Source of the DNA: Stichopus chloronotus
Lineage: Eukaryota > Echinodermata > Holothuroidea > Aspidochirotida > Stichopodidae
Direction: 5' to 3'
DNA length: 64,000 bases
NCBI GenBank assembly: GCA_021234535.1
Contig: CM037830.1
Coordinates: 15,617,116-15,681,115 of the forward strand
The notes under the pieces are model-generated. The model worked only from the letters and a program-made list of their open reading frames with translations, was not told the DNA's origin and did no database searches. Shown piece by piece: positions 40,871 to 54,520 of this stretch (the stretch's first letter is position 1; every line of letters begins with the position of its first letter). The translations under genes were made by a program, and so were the position numbers.

Positions 40871-43230
40871 TCACAAATAATTATTTTTAAAAAAATAATT
40901 ACAGATGACAAATCGGACAAGGTCAAATAAAATGGTGCCGTGCATAGTCAAGGGCAGTCGTTGCACTATGCAACAAGTGATTACGTAATCAACATATGAC
41001 ATGGACTGAATTTTATCGTTGGTAGATCGATTTCTATCAACTCGGATCCTATCAAATACAAATGATTATATATGACATTTCGTACGAGGTCAAACAAAAT
41101 GGTGCCACCCATGGCCGGGGACGGTCACTGCACTACGTCACAAGTGATTACGTATTCATCGTACAACATGGATTGAATTTTATCGTTTTTGGTTCCATTT
41201 CTATCAACTGGGGTCATATCAATTACAAATGACTACAAAATCGGGAGTGTAAATTAGACCGGACCCTATCTACCGGCACCCAATCTAATCGGCAATAGAA
41301 TGAAAAAATCATGAATAATAGTTTAAAAAAAATGATTATATATGACATTGTGGACGAGGTCAAACAAAATGGTGCCACCCATGGCCGGGGACGGTCACTG
41401 GGAGGTCAAACAAAATGGTGCCGTGCATAGTAAAGGGTGGTCGTTGCACTATGCCACATGTGATTACGTAATCAACATATGACATGGACTGAATTTTATC
41501 GCTTTTAGATCGATTTCTATCAACTCGATAGAATGAAAAAATCATGAATAATAGTTAAAAAAAAAATTACATATGACATTTCCGACGAGGTCAAACAAAA
41601 TGGTTCCACCCATGGCGGGGGACGGTTACTGCACTACGTCACGAGTGATTTCGTATTCATCCTACGACATGGATTAAATTTTTTCGTTTTTGATTTCATT
41701 TCTATCAACTGGGAGCATATCAACTACAAATAATTACAAAATCGGAAGTGTAACTAGACCGGACCCTTCCTAATCGGCGATAAAAGGAAAATGACAAATC
41801 GGACGAGGTCAAACAAAATGGTGCCATGCATAGCCAAAGGTGGTCGTTGCACTATGCCACATGTGATTACGTAATCAACATATGACATGGACTGAATTGT
41901 ATCGTTTTTAGATCGATTTCTATCAACTCGGAGTCTATCAACAACAAATGCTAGCAAATCGAGAGTTTAAATTATACCGACATCCAATATAATCGGCGAT
42001 AGAATGAAAAAAATCATGAATAATAGTTTTAAAAAGTAATTATGTATGATAACTCGGACGAGATCAAACAAAATGGTGCCACCCATGGCCGGGGACGGTC
42101 ACTACACTACGTCAAAAGTGATTACGTATTCATCGTACAACATGAATTGTATTTTATCGTTTTTGGTTCCATTTCTATCAACTGGGGTCATATCAATTAC
42201 AAATGACTACAAAATCGGGAGTGTAAATTAGACCGGACCCTATCTACCGGCACCCAATCTAATCGGCAATAGAATGAAAAAATCATGAATAGTAGTTTAA
42301 AAAAATGATTATATATGACATTGTGGACGAGGTCAAACAAAATGGTGCCACCCATGGCCGGGGACGGTCACTGGGAGGTCAAGCAAAATGGTGCCGTGCA
42401 TAGTAAAGGGTGGTCGTTGCACTATGCCACATGTGATTATGTAATCAACATATGACATGGACTGAATTTTATCGTTTTTAGTTCGATTTCTATCAACTCG
42501 GAGCCTATCAAATACAAATGACTACCAAATCGAGAGTTTAAATTAGACAGGCACCCAATCTAATCGGCGATAGAATGAAAAAAATCATGAATAATAGTTT
42601 TAAAAAATAATAATTATAGATGATATTTCGGACGAGGTCAAACAAAATGGTTCCACCCATGGCCGGGGACGGTCACTGCACTACGTCACAAGTGATTACG
42701 TGTTCATCATACGACATAGATTGAATTTTAAAAAAAAATTAAAAATTTTTTTACAAATTTTTAAAAAGTAATTATGTATGATAACTCGGACGAGATCAAA
42801 CAAAATGGTGCCACCCATGGCCGGGGACGGTCACTACACTACGTCAAAAGTGATTACGTATTCATCGTACAACATGAATTGTATTTTATCGTCTTTGGTT
42901 CCATTTCTATCAACTGGGGTCATATCAATTACAAATGACTACAAAATCGGGAGTGTAAATTAGACCGGACCCTACCTAATCGGCGATAAAAGGAAAAAAA
43001 ATCACGAATAATTATTTTAACAAAATAATTACAAATGACAAATCGGACGAGGTCAAAACAAAATGGTGTCGTGCATAGCCAAGGGCGGTCGTTGCACCAC
43101 TATGCCACATGTGATTACGTAATCAACATATGACATGGACTGAATTTTGTCGTTTTTAGATCGATTTATCAACTATGGGCCTATAAAATAAAAAAAATGC
43201 TACAGAATCATGCTTTCAAATTAGAACATC
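40871..43230 (+). repeat. Two-type tandem repeat with GGTCAAACAAAATGG core and TTACGTAA palindromes
   Basis: The core GGTCAAACAAAATGGTGCC recurs about 12 times (near 40919, 41091, 41356, 41402, 41588, 41807, 42061, 42331, 42376, 42637, 42793, 43049). Type A continues ACCCATGGCCGGGGACGGTC and type B continues GTGCATAGCCAAGG. Type B units carry TGATTACGTAATCA. The abrupt A/B junction at 41356-41402 is repeated at 42331-42376, showing higher-order duplication of about 970 bp. Short frames in the repeats are not genes. Confidence 0.88.
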
Positions 43231-45100
43231 ACACAAGCAAATCGCGGATGGAATAAATAATCAATTAATGTTATTAATTTTAAAATATTACATTTACACA
43301 TCATATTCCGGACCACGCCTGCGTGTCAGGATTCTGGACCAGGATTACGTGTCTGGCATTAATTTATGTATTTATGGTGGAAACATATTCCTGTTTCCCA
43401 AAGACCTGTATCATTAATGACTTAACTTTGTCGTAATCTAATTTCACAATTAAATGCCGCTCCATCGAGTCTACTGGGAAGGGTATTTGCTATGTCTTCT
43501 GTATTTCCTTGCATGGGAAGCCGTCAATGCCACATGAAGACGGAGAGAGAAACCACTGGGAAAAGTCTTTCGTATCGTTTTCATTAAAAAAATGCGGGGG
43601 GGGGGGGGGTGTTACGTTTTACGTTATACTCATTTAAAGGGTCGTCGATATCCTTCGGCATGGTAAATGTACTAAAGATTAAGAATATGTAAGGAACTAA
43701 AGAGGCTCATTGAGTTGTTTCAGGAAATTCACTAAATTCACTAACTTTTCTAAACCTATTAAATTTTCTTAACATACTAATGACAAATGGTTAAACTAAC
43801 AAAATCCCTAGGTTACCGCCCTCGAGACCGAAGATCCGCGAGAAAAAATTTCCAGTTTCATTCAAGGATATCCCATTCGTTATAGAAAATATTAAATTTA
43901 AATATTGTAACGTCGGCCCTTTTAAGTTTTTATTGGGACGATCGCTCTACCAGTCTCTGACAAAGCATGTTAATGAAAAGGGAGGAGATAACTTCGTCAA
44001 CTTGCACTATTTTGTGCAAGTTTAGTCAGCTTCAATGGTTATCATTTTTGTTTCTGAAATATATTTCAGGAAAGAAAGATGATGGTTTCACTTTTTTCAT
44101 GTGACCTTGAGACGGGTGGAAGCTTATGGCCCCAATTGGTGACCTTGAAATAAGAATCGAAACATGTTATGTTGTTACCTGTTGAATTATTTTTTAATCA
44201 TTTTTTATTATTATTATTTTCTTGTTGTCTTATAACTTCCTTTTTGGACTTACTGTTTTTCCAGCCGTCCCCAAAGAATGTAATATATTCACTACGGCGT
44301 CCCATAAGTTCATTTCAAAAGGTCCCTTTAGTTCACTTGTGAGGTCCATAAATAAAAAAACAAAAGAAAACATACATTTCAAGAGTTCATACGATCGTGT
44401 TGATGTCCTATAATTTCAAATGGGTGTAACAAAAGTGTAGTAGATGTCCCATAAGGTCAGCCTAAAAGGAGGTGTCATAAGTTAAAAAAAAGTCCTATCA
44501 AATCAAACGTTCATATCTCTAGTGGAAACCCATATATATCCGTCTCGCGGACCTTATTTGAATTTCGGTCTCGAGGACTTTCGGTCTCGCGGACCTTATT
44601 GCTTCAATTCAATTTCGGTCTCGCGGACCTTCGGTCTCGCCGGAAACCCCCAACCCCAATGTTTCATACACAAAGGAACACTAATAAAGTGAGCAATTAA
44701 CGATTCAATTTTTCCTTGAAAATTCGTGACGAGACACTTTCTCATGTTAGTACTTAGGCATATTCATATACATGCATACAGTACAATTAAAGGTCGAGAA
44801 TTCACAAAGGTTTTATAACTACTGGATGTGAAACTTGAACAATTATGTTAATCATAAGTATTTTCATGGGTTATACCCTTCAAAATCATCACAAACTTAT
44901 TTTTATCAACTCAATGAGCCCCTTTAAAGCAGGATGTGCTGTTTGAAGGAGCAAAAATAGCCTTCATTGTCTATTCTCCACCATTCTCTTCCATTCGATA
45001 CCAATCTGGAAAATACCATCTATGATATGTTTCTTTCAGGAGAAATTTCATTCATTAGATTGTTAATTACGGCAGAACGAAAAGTGATTCATTTTTTTTT
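43231..45100. other. Intergenic; short GGTCTCGCGGACC repeats, no gene
   Basis: A G-run lies at about 43596-43610. At 44540-44645 the motif CGGTCTCGCGGACCTT is repeated several times. A reverse-orientation relative lies near 43820. Nothing coding is supported. Confidence 0.6.
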
Positions 45101-45119
45101 TCGGGTTAAAAGTTAGCAG

Positions 45120-45300
45120 AACCAGGCCCTGTAGTAAATGTGCGGCTTTCCCATCCCACCATCGGTTGGCGTGGAGCGTACAAGAAAATTTTGGGTTTTA
45201 CAAACCCCCCAGATGGCCTGAAATAGCCCTTCCCAAGTTTTTCAGCTGCATGAACCCAGCCTTATTTCTGATATTTTCAGCAAGATATGCAGTATTTAAA
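45120..45300 (+). repeat. Dispersed repeat (also at 56470-56600)
   Basis: The block GGCGTGGAGCGTACAAGAAAA and then CAGATGGCCTGAAATAGCCC has a clear counterpart near 56500-56580 (GTAGTGTACATGAAAAAATTT, CACATGGCCTGAAATGGCAC). A G-run follows at 45321-45329. Confidence 0.6.
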
Positions 45301-45819
45301 AAAAAAAATGGGGAATGTGAGGGGGGGGGGCATGGCCCAATCCCCCCTGTGTACGCTAGTGACCACAGAAATATGAAGCTAAAATTCAAACTCCATGTGC
45401 ATAAGTGAGGAACATTGGTTGTGCTGAAAGCGAGAGTTCAACATGGGTGTTAGATGACATGCGTTGTATATTCAGACATACAAGTCGATCGCTCGGTCGA
45501 TCTCGCAATGACGTGCACACACACGCATGGAATTATTTAATTTCAATTTCGGAGGAACGATCGAAAAAGTTCTAGTTTATGTAAATAAAGTATGATATGG
45601 GTTGTTCGTGACTGCAGAAAAGTTTAGTGTGTGCTTCAATGGGGATTGCGAAATAGTTTGTAGTCAACATTTAAATATTTCTGTGAAATGTGGAAAAGAA
45701 CACCGCCATGTTTGGGACCTTTCAAGTACATTTGCACTAATCTGGAAATCTAAAAATATTTTGATTTGTTATTACGGGCACACAAGCAATTTACCTGTGG
45801 AATTTCATGGATGTTCTCA

Positions 45820-46055
45820 ACAGGCCTACATGCTTTCAATGTGCAAAACACAGCACCCTCTATGGGGAGCTCTGAAGTGCCTTTTCCAACAATTTGAACT
45901 CTTAAGAATTGTTGATCTATTAACAGGGGCATGCAAAGAATGTACTTGCAAAGTTTAATCGATGTACACAATATGCTATGTGCTTTAAATGTGCCCAAAA
46001 CAGCGTCCTCCGGAGGTTGTTATGAGGTGCATTTTGCACCAATTTGAGCACTTAA
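45820..46055 (+). repeat. Two ~145-bp-spaced diverged repeats
   Basis: CTTTCAATGTGCAAAACACAGC (45835) and CTTTAAATGTGCCCAAAACAGC (45984) each start an ~80-bp similar block ending CAATTTGANCNCTTAA. They fall within a 118-codon frame that shows no protein similarity, so I treat that frame as noncoding. Confidence 0.6.
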
Positions 46056-46638
46056 CCCCAAAGTTACGTTACTTGCTGCAACAGGATTTATCTCTCTATT
46101 TATAAGCCTACTTGTAAGTCAGTATTTGTTAAAAATGTTGTAGTTAACAGGCGAGGATCCAAGGTGGGGTCGAAGAGTTTTCCCGGTTTCAGCCCGCGTC
46201 CTTTTCACCACATTGCTTTATGTTCGGATGAGACATACGGGGGAAAGGTCATCTCTTGCGATCTGGCAAATATTTTTTGTGCAAAATAATTTCCAGAGCA
46301 CACGAAATTTCACTTTGCAGGACAATTTTCACGATAACAGATACCACTTAATGTATGGGAATTCCCGACAGTTACCTGCGTGGTTCCGCCACTACTGGTT
46401 ACACTATATAATCTACTACTAGTCGTGCGCCAGTTGCACCACTATTGGTTAAATCACGACCGATTACCCTGGTTACGTCACTATGCAGTTTCAGTCACTA
46501 CTAGTAATGTAACATAAACACTGCTTACTTCATTTCACTTGAATTTACTGCTGTCAAGTATTTTAAAGAAAGGAACCCCCTTAAATATTTCCTTTGAATA
46601 GTATTATGTTAATTTGTCGGGTATTTGCTCTCACTTAC

Positions 46639-46728
46639 TTTGCCAAGAGGTGGGACAGAGTGTAGGAACGCGATTTCCATCAGCCTATAGAGGGTATCCC
46701 TGTTCCCTGTAAGATCCCTGTCAAACAT
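46639..46728 (-). other. Orphan exon-like segment (unassigned)
   Basis: ATG at 46726-46728 opens exactly 30 codons (MFDRDLTGNRDTLYRLMEIA, then FLHSVPPLGK) up to a strong donor GTAAGTGAG in phase 0. The composition is more protein-like than its surroundings. I found no partner exon and no family match, so it may be chance. Confidence 0.2.
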
Positions 46729-49700
46729 GATGGCGCTGAACGTAAACTATGCTTCGCACAATTCTAACTAGAATATGTTTTTTTTTTTCATTCATTCATT
46801 GAGAAATTGCAATTATAAAATCTCTACGTCAAAGCTGATTCAGCTTAGAACGCCATCAATGTGTCATTCCCGGCCTTCTGAGGACGCTTGTAAATTCAAA
46901 ATTGACCATTCTTGTCATCGGATAGTGGCGCTCAATCTTAATTTGTCCTGAATGTAGCTGCTCTTCTGATTTCCCCCCTCAAAACCCCCAGATTCCCGCC
47001 CCCCCCCCGACGATTTACACTTCCGTAGCGGCGGGAAGCGATCAATGTAATGACGACAAACCCATGCTTGACAATCCTACACAATTATGAGTAAGTTTGG
47101 TTGCAAAAATATATTGACAGCCTAGAGACTAAACGTGTCCTATTATTAATGACATAGCAGAGATGAAAAACTGATCATGTGATGATGACAAATGTACAAA
47201 AAACTTCAACAAGATTAAACTGGATTTTTTCAAGTTCTCTGTTTTTTCAAGTTCTCTATTTTTCCAAGTTCCCTATTTTTTTCAAGTTCGTTTTTAAGGT
47301 CATACCTCCGCACATCACATTTTTGATGCGTCACCGATTTGGGTGTTCATATTCCAACGTTAAACTTATCTACAAATTCCAAATGCCCAAATTTTCGGCG
47401 TGATTTTATCTTTTTTTTTTCGAGCAATGTTGTGTTTTCCATGTTATTTTAATTCACGAAACATGGCAATGGATTGACAGACTTACCTTGCTAGTCTCAA
47501 CTATTTTTTTATGTTAAAAGGTATACATCCGTTGATTATAGACTTGTTGTTTCTTTTGAAGAAGCTCGAAATTAAAAATACATTACCCATGTATTCTCCC
47601 CGCCCCCTCCCCCTAAATAACTTACATGGAGTAACGGTGACGTCTCCTGTGTGCACTTTTCCAGTTAACGAATTTGAACTTTAAAAGTCTTACTTCAGTT
47701 ACAGTTTTCCCTTACAAACCTCTTATTGATTTTACAATTACGTTTCATTTTTACATTTCTTTAAGGGTTTCTTAAACATTATACTTCAGAATAATGAATT
47801 TCTAGCCGAGACTGAATTCAGTCCAAAAAGTTGGGCCTGGTCAACCTCCCCATCGATACACCAACAAAATTACAAATTACCCGAGAGTGAAAAATTAAGG
47901 TAAAAATTCTGTTAGTGATCGTTTATTAAATAAAGTTTTCGATGTAAACGTACTTGTTTTTGTTATATTTCTTTAAAAAAATGAAAACTTTTGCTCTTCC
48001 TGGCTTCTTCACCTTCAGTCTCAAACCGTTTTCGACAATAGTGGCCCTAAAGAATTCATATTATACGACAACAAACAATTTAATGATGCTGTCTTTTTAC
48101 TTATTTATTTCTTTGCCTGTAGGTGATCATTGACTACAGTAGGAAACAGAGAAGTCACGGTCTCCGCATCCAGCTCTTAAAAAATACACCAATAGGCATT
48201 GATAATGCATACCTGAGGGAAGTGCAAATCCAGGGACAAACGTAAATCCCTTATCGCAAAGCAATTTGCAGAGCAATTTACTTACTTTTTGTGACAGAAA
48301 AAAAGTGATGACATTAAATGATGATGAATGTTGCACCAGATTGCACTTGAGGGTATAGAGGGTACTTTAATGTTCAAAATTTTATTGCAAACATTACGCC
48401 CCCTTCCCTTGTTAGCCCCAGGCCTCCCACCCCCCCTCCCCTCCCCTCCACCAGCAAATTTTCACGGCTTTAGTCAATGACCGACCGACCTTAATTTACA
48501 CCTTTGTTACGAAACTTAACAAGTATAGTAAGTAGACCCTGCGTGAATGATGGTTATGTTGGAAGATAATTTCACATTCAAAATAGGACGCTACACTACA
48601 CAGAACCAAGGCCGTTGCTACCGAGGTTGAGGGGCAGGGGGTCTGAGTCCCCTAAGAATTGTCATAGCAAATCTGAAATACCAGTGTGAATTTTACACAT
48701 CTCGATATGCGATAGCATACCCTAAGTATTCTAGATAAGAGCAATTCAAATTATTGCCATTTTTCGAAACAATGATTTTTTTTTCTCGTAATGATTAAGA
48801 AACTACAAAGATGAGTTCCCTTTTTCAAGGTTGCGTAAATGCAACCCAGGACACCTAGAAAGTGCCGCAACCGGCCATCTGGGGGGGGGGGTGAGTGGGG
48901 GGCGGGGGGTTGTAGAGCCAAAAACTTTCTGACGCGTTGCCTTCTGAAACCAACTGATGGTAACGCTTCGCTTAGATAGTCCTGCCCGCGCGGTGCTCGC
49001 AAAAGTGCTATGCCCTCAGGTCATGCCCTCAGCCCCGCCGAAAGACCATGGACAAGCACTCCTTCCATGACATCTCAATACCGTATAGGCATTATGTGCC
49101 CCTAATCATTGCAGCCTGACGGTTGGTTAGGGTAACCTAAGGACAATTCATAGTGGCTTTGAATCAAGTTTCACACTATAGCTTATGGTTACGATAGGTT
49201 TTGTCTTCCAGTTTCGGTAACATAAAATATGGTCTGCATTTGCGAACAGCTTAGATGACTGGACTAAAATCATGCAGAGCTGAAGTAACTTACTTCCTCT
49301 GAGAATTACAAATGGAGTCTACTGTTCTTGCAATTAGTGCGAATTGGCTTAAGATTGTATGACGCAAATATTTCAATGCCAATGGTGGGATTTACCCATC
49401 TCATGAATTCTTTCCAGTTTACCATAGGGACTCAATTTGATGAGGATTTTCTTTCCTTCCAGATCCTTAATTTTCCTAGCACCACACTGAAGTACCTCAC
49501 ATATATAGATGGATACCTTTTTTTTTATTTTACTGGTAATGACCACCATAGCAACGTCTATTATTATTTATCACTGTACACAGAATGGATATGCAAACAA
49601 ACGAAGGTTTGGTATGGCTGACTTACCTTGGCCGTAAGATCCACATGAAGCACAACTGACATAGAGACATGACTTAAACAGAATTAAAGATTCTGTGGAT

Positions 49701-52700
49701 ATGTGATATTAAGAAAGTGGCCATATGTAATCAAATCACGTATCGGTCCAACTGACTGATATAAACTGAAGGAGGAACATAGCCTAGTGCTTAGCTAATG
49801 TAATTGCACCTCTCTGGGCAGCTTTGTCAACATACAAGAGGGATCATGTATTTTGGACGTAGCCAGGATTTTTTTTTTTTTTTTTAAAAAGTAAACTTAT
49901 AACGCAGAGATGGAACAAATTATAGTACCTCACACATGATGATTGCAGAATTCTTATGTTTTTATTTAAATTAAATAATATCACAATGGCATAAAAGATT
50001 TATTTTACATTTTGTTCCATTTGAGCCCCTCTGATGGATGATTTCAAAAGGTTTCAAATCGTGATTAACTCTTTACGCCATAAACTGAAAAGTGAGATTG
50101 TAAATGCACACATCATGGAAGTGTATACCCATCAAACCATCATATGACCGAAAATATCAGACGATTAATTCTATTTCAAATCTGAAGGGACAGTTAATCG
50201 TAAAACAAAGACAAAACATTTTACCCTCAGTCTCCTGTCGTAATTATAAAAGCTGTAGAAATGTGATATATTTAGAACTTGAAGAGCAAAATAGGCTACA
50301 CGTAGCTACTACACAGTGTCAAAGAATATCCTGTGAAAGTGTTTTTGTCAGTTTTCGCACTATAAGCTATCGTTCTTTGTGAAGATCACAACAAGATTAA
50401 GTCCCGTCCACATATGAATTTTTTTTCAGTGTAAAGTGCATTTATTTTAGGTATTTGAATGCGAACAAAATCAAACAACAAAAGGAAAGAAAAGGACACA
50501 CTTCCTGGAGTGACTAATTAAAGACCTTCTCCTTTTAATACAACGAAAAAACCCCAAAATTGATGAATACGCTCATTGGCACTCATCAAAGATGTTAGTT
50601 TGTCTTATAATTGATAAAAATGAAACATTATTAGTGTTACGTATGAAAAACTGATATAGTGATGTAAATGCCCTCATTTTCATTCTTTCATACCAGTTCT
50701 GATATTTACTCCCAGATCACATTACAATTATATCCATTAAACATTTTAAATAGTCAGGTAATATCTCCCAGGCCAGCAAAAAGAAAAGAACAACAAAGTT
50801 GTACCGGTGTGAAATGGTAGCCGATAAGTATTGAGAGGAGACGATGATGCAAAACACCCTTTCCCTCGTTTCCAGTCCTGCCCCAAACCAGTTTACACAA
50901 TGGTACTACCGCAAACATATCATGGCACTGGCTGTAATCCTTCTCCTCGTCAGATAGAACTGATGTGACATTTTGATCGATAGCAACGGTACAAAATATT
51001 ATCTTTCTCAACAGACATGTATTTTTTTTTTGTATTGGCCCAAACAAAACAAACGAAATAAACAGATAAATATTAAACATTTTTTTCTTCTATTCTACAG
51101 ATAAAAAGCACCATTGCAGCAAAGATGTCTTCATGACATGTCTCCATAGAAGATCACACAGAAAACATTATATAATGACAGTAAAGTTACACTTGCATAT
51201 GATCGTTAAAGGCACACACACACTTTCTACAACTCAAATATAGTGGAGTATATCTGTACAAGGTAATCATTTAAGTTTCAGCCTCCGAATGCCTGATCTA
51301 TGTACATATTAGTTTAACTTTTTCTTACTTTTTTTTTTTTTCATCGAGGCCTTTTGATTTGACCAGCAAATCTTGAATTGTGACTAGATAAACTGACACT
51401 TGTTGTGTGTGCATGCATTCAACGCTCAGTTTCTTAAGCACTACGACTCCCGAGACCAAATGTTGCAGTTTTGAAAAAATGCAAAAAAAAAGAAAAAAAA
51501 AACTCTTATTAAGTACACCAGGGTGACATCTTTTTCTACCTTGCACCAGTTAAGGAACTGTATAACTGCATTATCAGAATTATTCTTTCATGAAACCAAG
51601 ACTGTGACAAATCGTCATTAGTTCGCATGGATGCAGTTTATAAGTGGCTCTATGTTAACTGTAATAAAACGTCTACCCAGGTCCAGGTTGGATGTCCAAG
51701 GTTTGTGCTACTATGACACAATTTAAATAACCAACATCATTTATGAACTTAACTCTAAAAGTATGTTTTTAGAAAAAATAGTTTTATTAGTATTCTTTTT
51801 TTGGGGGGGGTTGGGGTCTGACCTTTGGGGTTACAATCCCCAGGGTGAAAATCACATAACAGCCTAACAATGTGATCATTTCTGTGACATAACCTGCCCA
51901 TGACAATCACCAGTCACTGTGGAATGTGTGATATATCCATGTCGTGTGAAATCAAAGTTAAGAAACCTGAAAATGTTATCTAGTACCTGAGGCTTAGGAA
52001 GTGTTTCTTTGACCATGCAAGCTAAGTACAGTAATTTCATACATACAAAATCATATTACATTTGAAATGACAGCTCTAGGTGAAATCTCTTTACTTTTCT
52101 AAAACTCTACCACACATTTAAGCCAACACAATGTCAAGCCTCTTGTAAAAACTGTGTGGAGTACGATGCAAGCTTAATTGTAGTGAAAGGCAATTTACAT
52201 GTCCAAACTACTTTCATTATCAAACTTGGTTGCCCAATCCAGCAAACCATTAATACATGATCTGATAAATAAACTATAAAACAAGATAAACCAAATCATA
52301 CTTTTGAGTGTGCTGAGTCCCAGAACTTTCTCTTTTTTTTTCAAGTTGGTTTAATGACAATGCTTATTTCATCCTTTCACAAACTAAGAAAAAATATTCA
52401 TCAATCTTACCAGAAGTTGAAAAAGCTCTAGAAGAATTTGTAGTTGTGATAGAAACTTCCGATAAGTTTTGATATGTGGCTTAAATTTACTGTGTGAACT
52501 GTGGGTCACACTTATAAAGGAAAATTAAACTAATAAGAATAGGACGAACTTTAATTTGAAAAAATTTCCTGTGAACAAAGGTAGATTTTTATCTCTTCTT
52601 TTTCTGAGGTATATTAGTAATCTTCCTTGTCAAAAACAATATAGGATTCCAAGGACCATGAAAAATGCAGCAAAAAGGTAACATAAAATGCAGCATAGCA

Positions 52701-54481
52701 CCCTGGCAAAGCAACTGACAGCCAAGGGTGAAAACCCCCATCGGTCAATTCAATAGAGCTACGTGAAAATATCACAAGAACATATTACAATCACACATAC
52801 ATAATTTTAAACATTTTCATCTTCAAAAGACTGGGCTTTTGAGTCATGTGATGTGAAAGTTATCTGACAACTAAAAAGATTTAATTCTACTTCAGTTCTG
52901 AAGATATTGTCTACCGCTGGTTGAAAAACATAGTGACTTTTGATTATACATGCAGCATGGTGTCATTGTCTCACCGAAAGAGATGGAATAATTTTTCGAC
53001 CTAAGCTAACAAAGGAAAGATATTCCACAAATATCATGACGGCTGTAAATGGACTCATGTAATTGCAAAGAAGACGTTCATTGAAATATGGAAGAACTTC
53101 TACAACTAAAATAAGTGTAGACACACACACAACCAAACATTGCTTGCAAAACATCTGAGCATTTTCTATGTAGAACATATCTAACAGTGGTTGTCACACA
53201 TTTAATTTGCAAAACTTTGCTCACAAATCAAAGCCAGTTCAGTGTTTGGGTATACTCAAGAACTCCTCCGATGACTGGTCGGACATGAAGCGATCAAAGC
53301 TAAAGGAAGACGTGATTTGTGAATGACATACTATGTACATAAAGATACTGTATAACACATGCATGGCCAAAAGGGAACTGAGGTTGGCAGTAGACCACAT
53401 CTTAAAGACTACAACATAGTCAATGCATATCTGGTGCAAATTTTGCAGCCAGTTGAATATTATTTCAATAACAATGATCCTAACAACTATTGTTCCTAAA
53501 CAATTGCCATGTAGTTCACCTGGATATCATCGTATCTGGATCCACTGGGCGACGATGGAAGTATTTTAAAGTGTCCCCAAGATTTATGAAGCCTGCCATT
53601 TATTGGAGTATGCCAGAGCTTTTTTCAGCATTCTAAATCGTGTTGTGGGGATAAGGTGCGAATTTCCTTGTCACCACAAGCTTCACGATGACGACAAAAA
53701 ACTTCTAGATCGATCACGTTTGCCCAGAACGGCAAACTGGCAACACTGGATCATTCTTGGGAGGATACACTTGATCACATGACGTATCTATGAGACGTAT
53801 TAACAAGAGCTTTGCATTGTTCTTAACCATTCTTACTGCATCTCCAACTCTTTACCCCTTCCTCTCTGCTCCACACATCTCCCTTCCCTACCCTACCTCT
53901 CTACTCTACCCCCTCCCCCCAATAAGAAGAAGGTGCCACGAGGAAGTTTCCGACGTCAAAACTGTAGCACAGAACATGTTATCTTCATTCTAAGGTGAGC
54001 CAATTTTTTTTTTTTTTTCCCTTTAGCCACTCTGTCAACCAACGACGCCATTCATATTGCACGGATGGAAGCATCATCACTGACGCATGATACAATAGGA
54101 AGTAAAGAGTGGACTGGTACAGTCACAACAAGACAAAGATACAATTACTGTGAAAATAAACTTCTTTGTTAAGTGGAAAGAGGCATCAGCAGCTGTACAA
54201 TGGTCGACCACTGACGTCAGGAAAGAGTCTGCACAACAGAACATTAAATTGTCCTTGACTGAACAATAACCATTTTTCCTCCTTTTTTTTTTTTTACACG
54301 GTTTGGTCAACTTGCATAGATAAAAACATTTTAATCTAAGAGAGGACAAAATTTGTCCAAAATTGTGGCTGCAGAGAGAAACCGTCATTAGCAGAACAAA
54401 ATTCATCATACAACTCAGGTCATACAAGATTGCACCGCTTGGACATAAACTCAAAGAACTGTTCCCCTCTGCAGTGGCCAT

Positions 54482-54520
54482 TGTTGACATCATCTGTCAA
54501 TTTGACAGCTGATGTCAACA
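54482..54520. repeat. 39-bp near-perfect palindrome
   Basis: 19-base arms (TGTTGACATCATCTGTCAA and its reverse complement with one mismatch) surround a single T. Confidence 0.95.

Noticed and set aside
42046..42963. Two nearly identical 61-codon frames (42046-42231, 42778-42963)
   Set aside because: They are copies of the same noncoding repeat unit; other units interrupt the frame.
45602..45958. 118-codon plus-strand frame
   Set aside because: Overlaps a diverged nucleotide repeat whose second copy is not open, so the frame is incidental.
54077..54493. 138-codon minus-strand frame
   Set aside because: No recognisable domain, Leu/Ser/Cys-rich composition typical of chance frames in AT-rich DNA, and no splice or start context.
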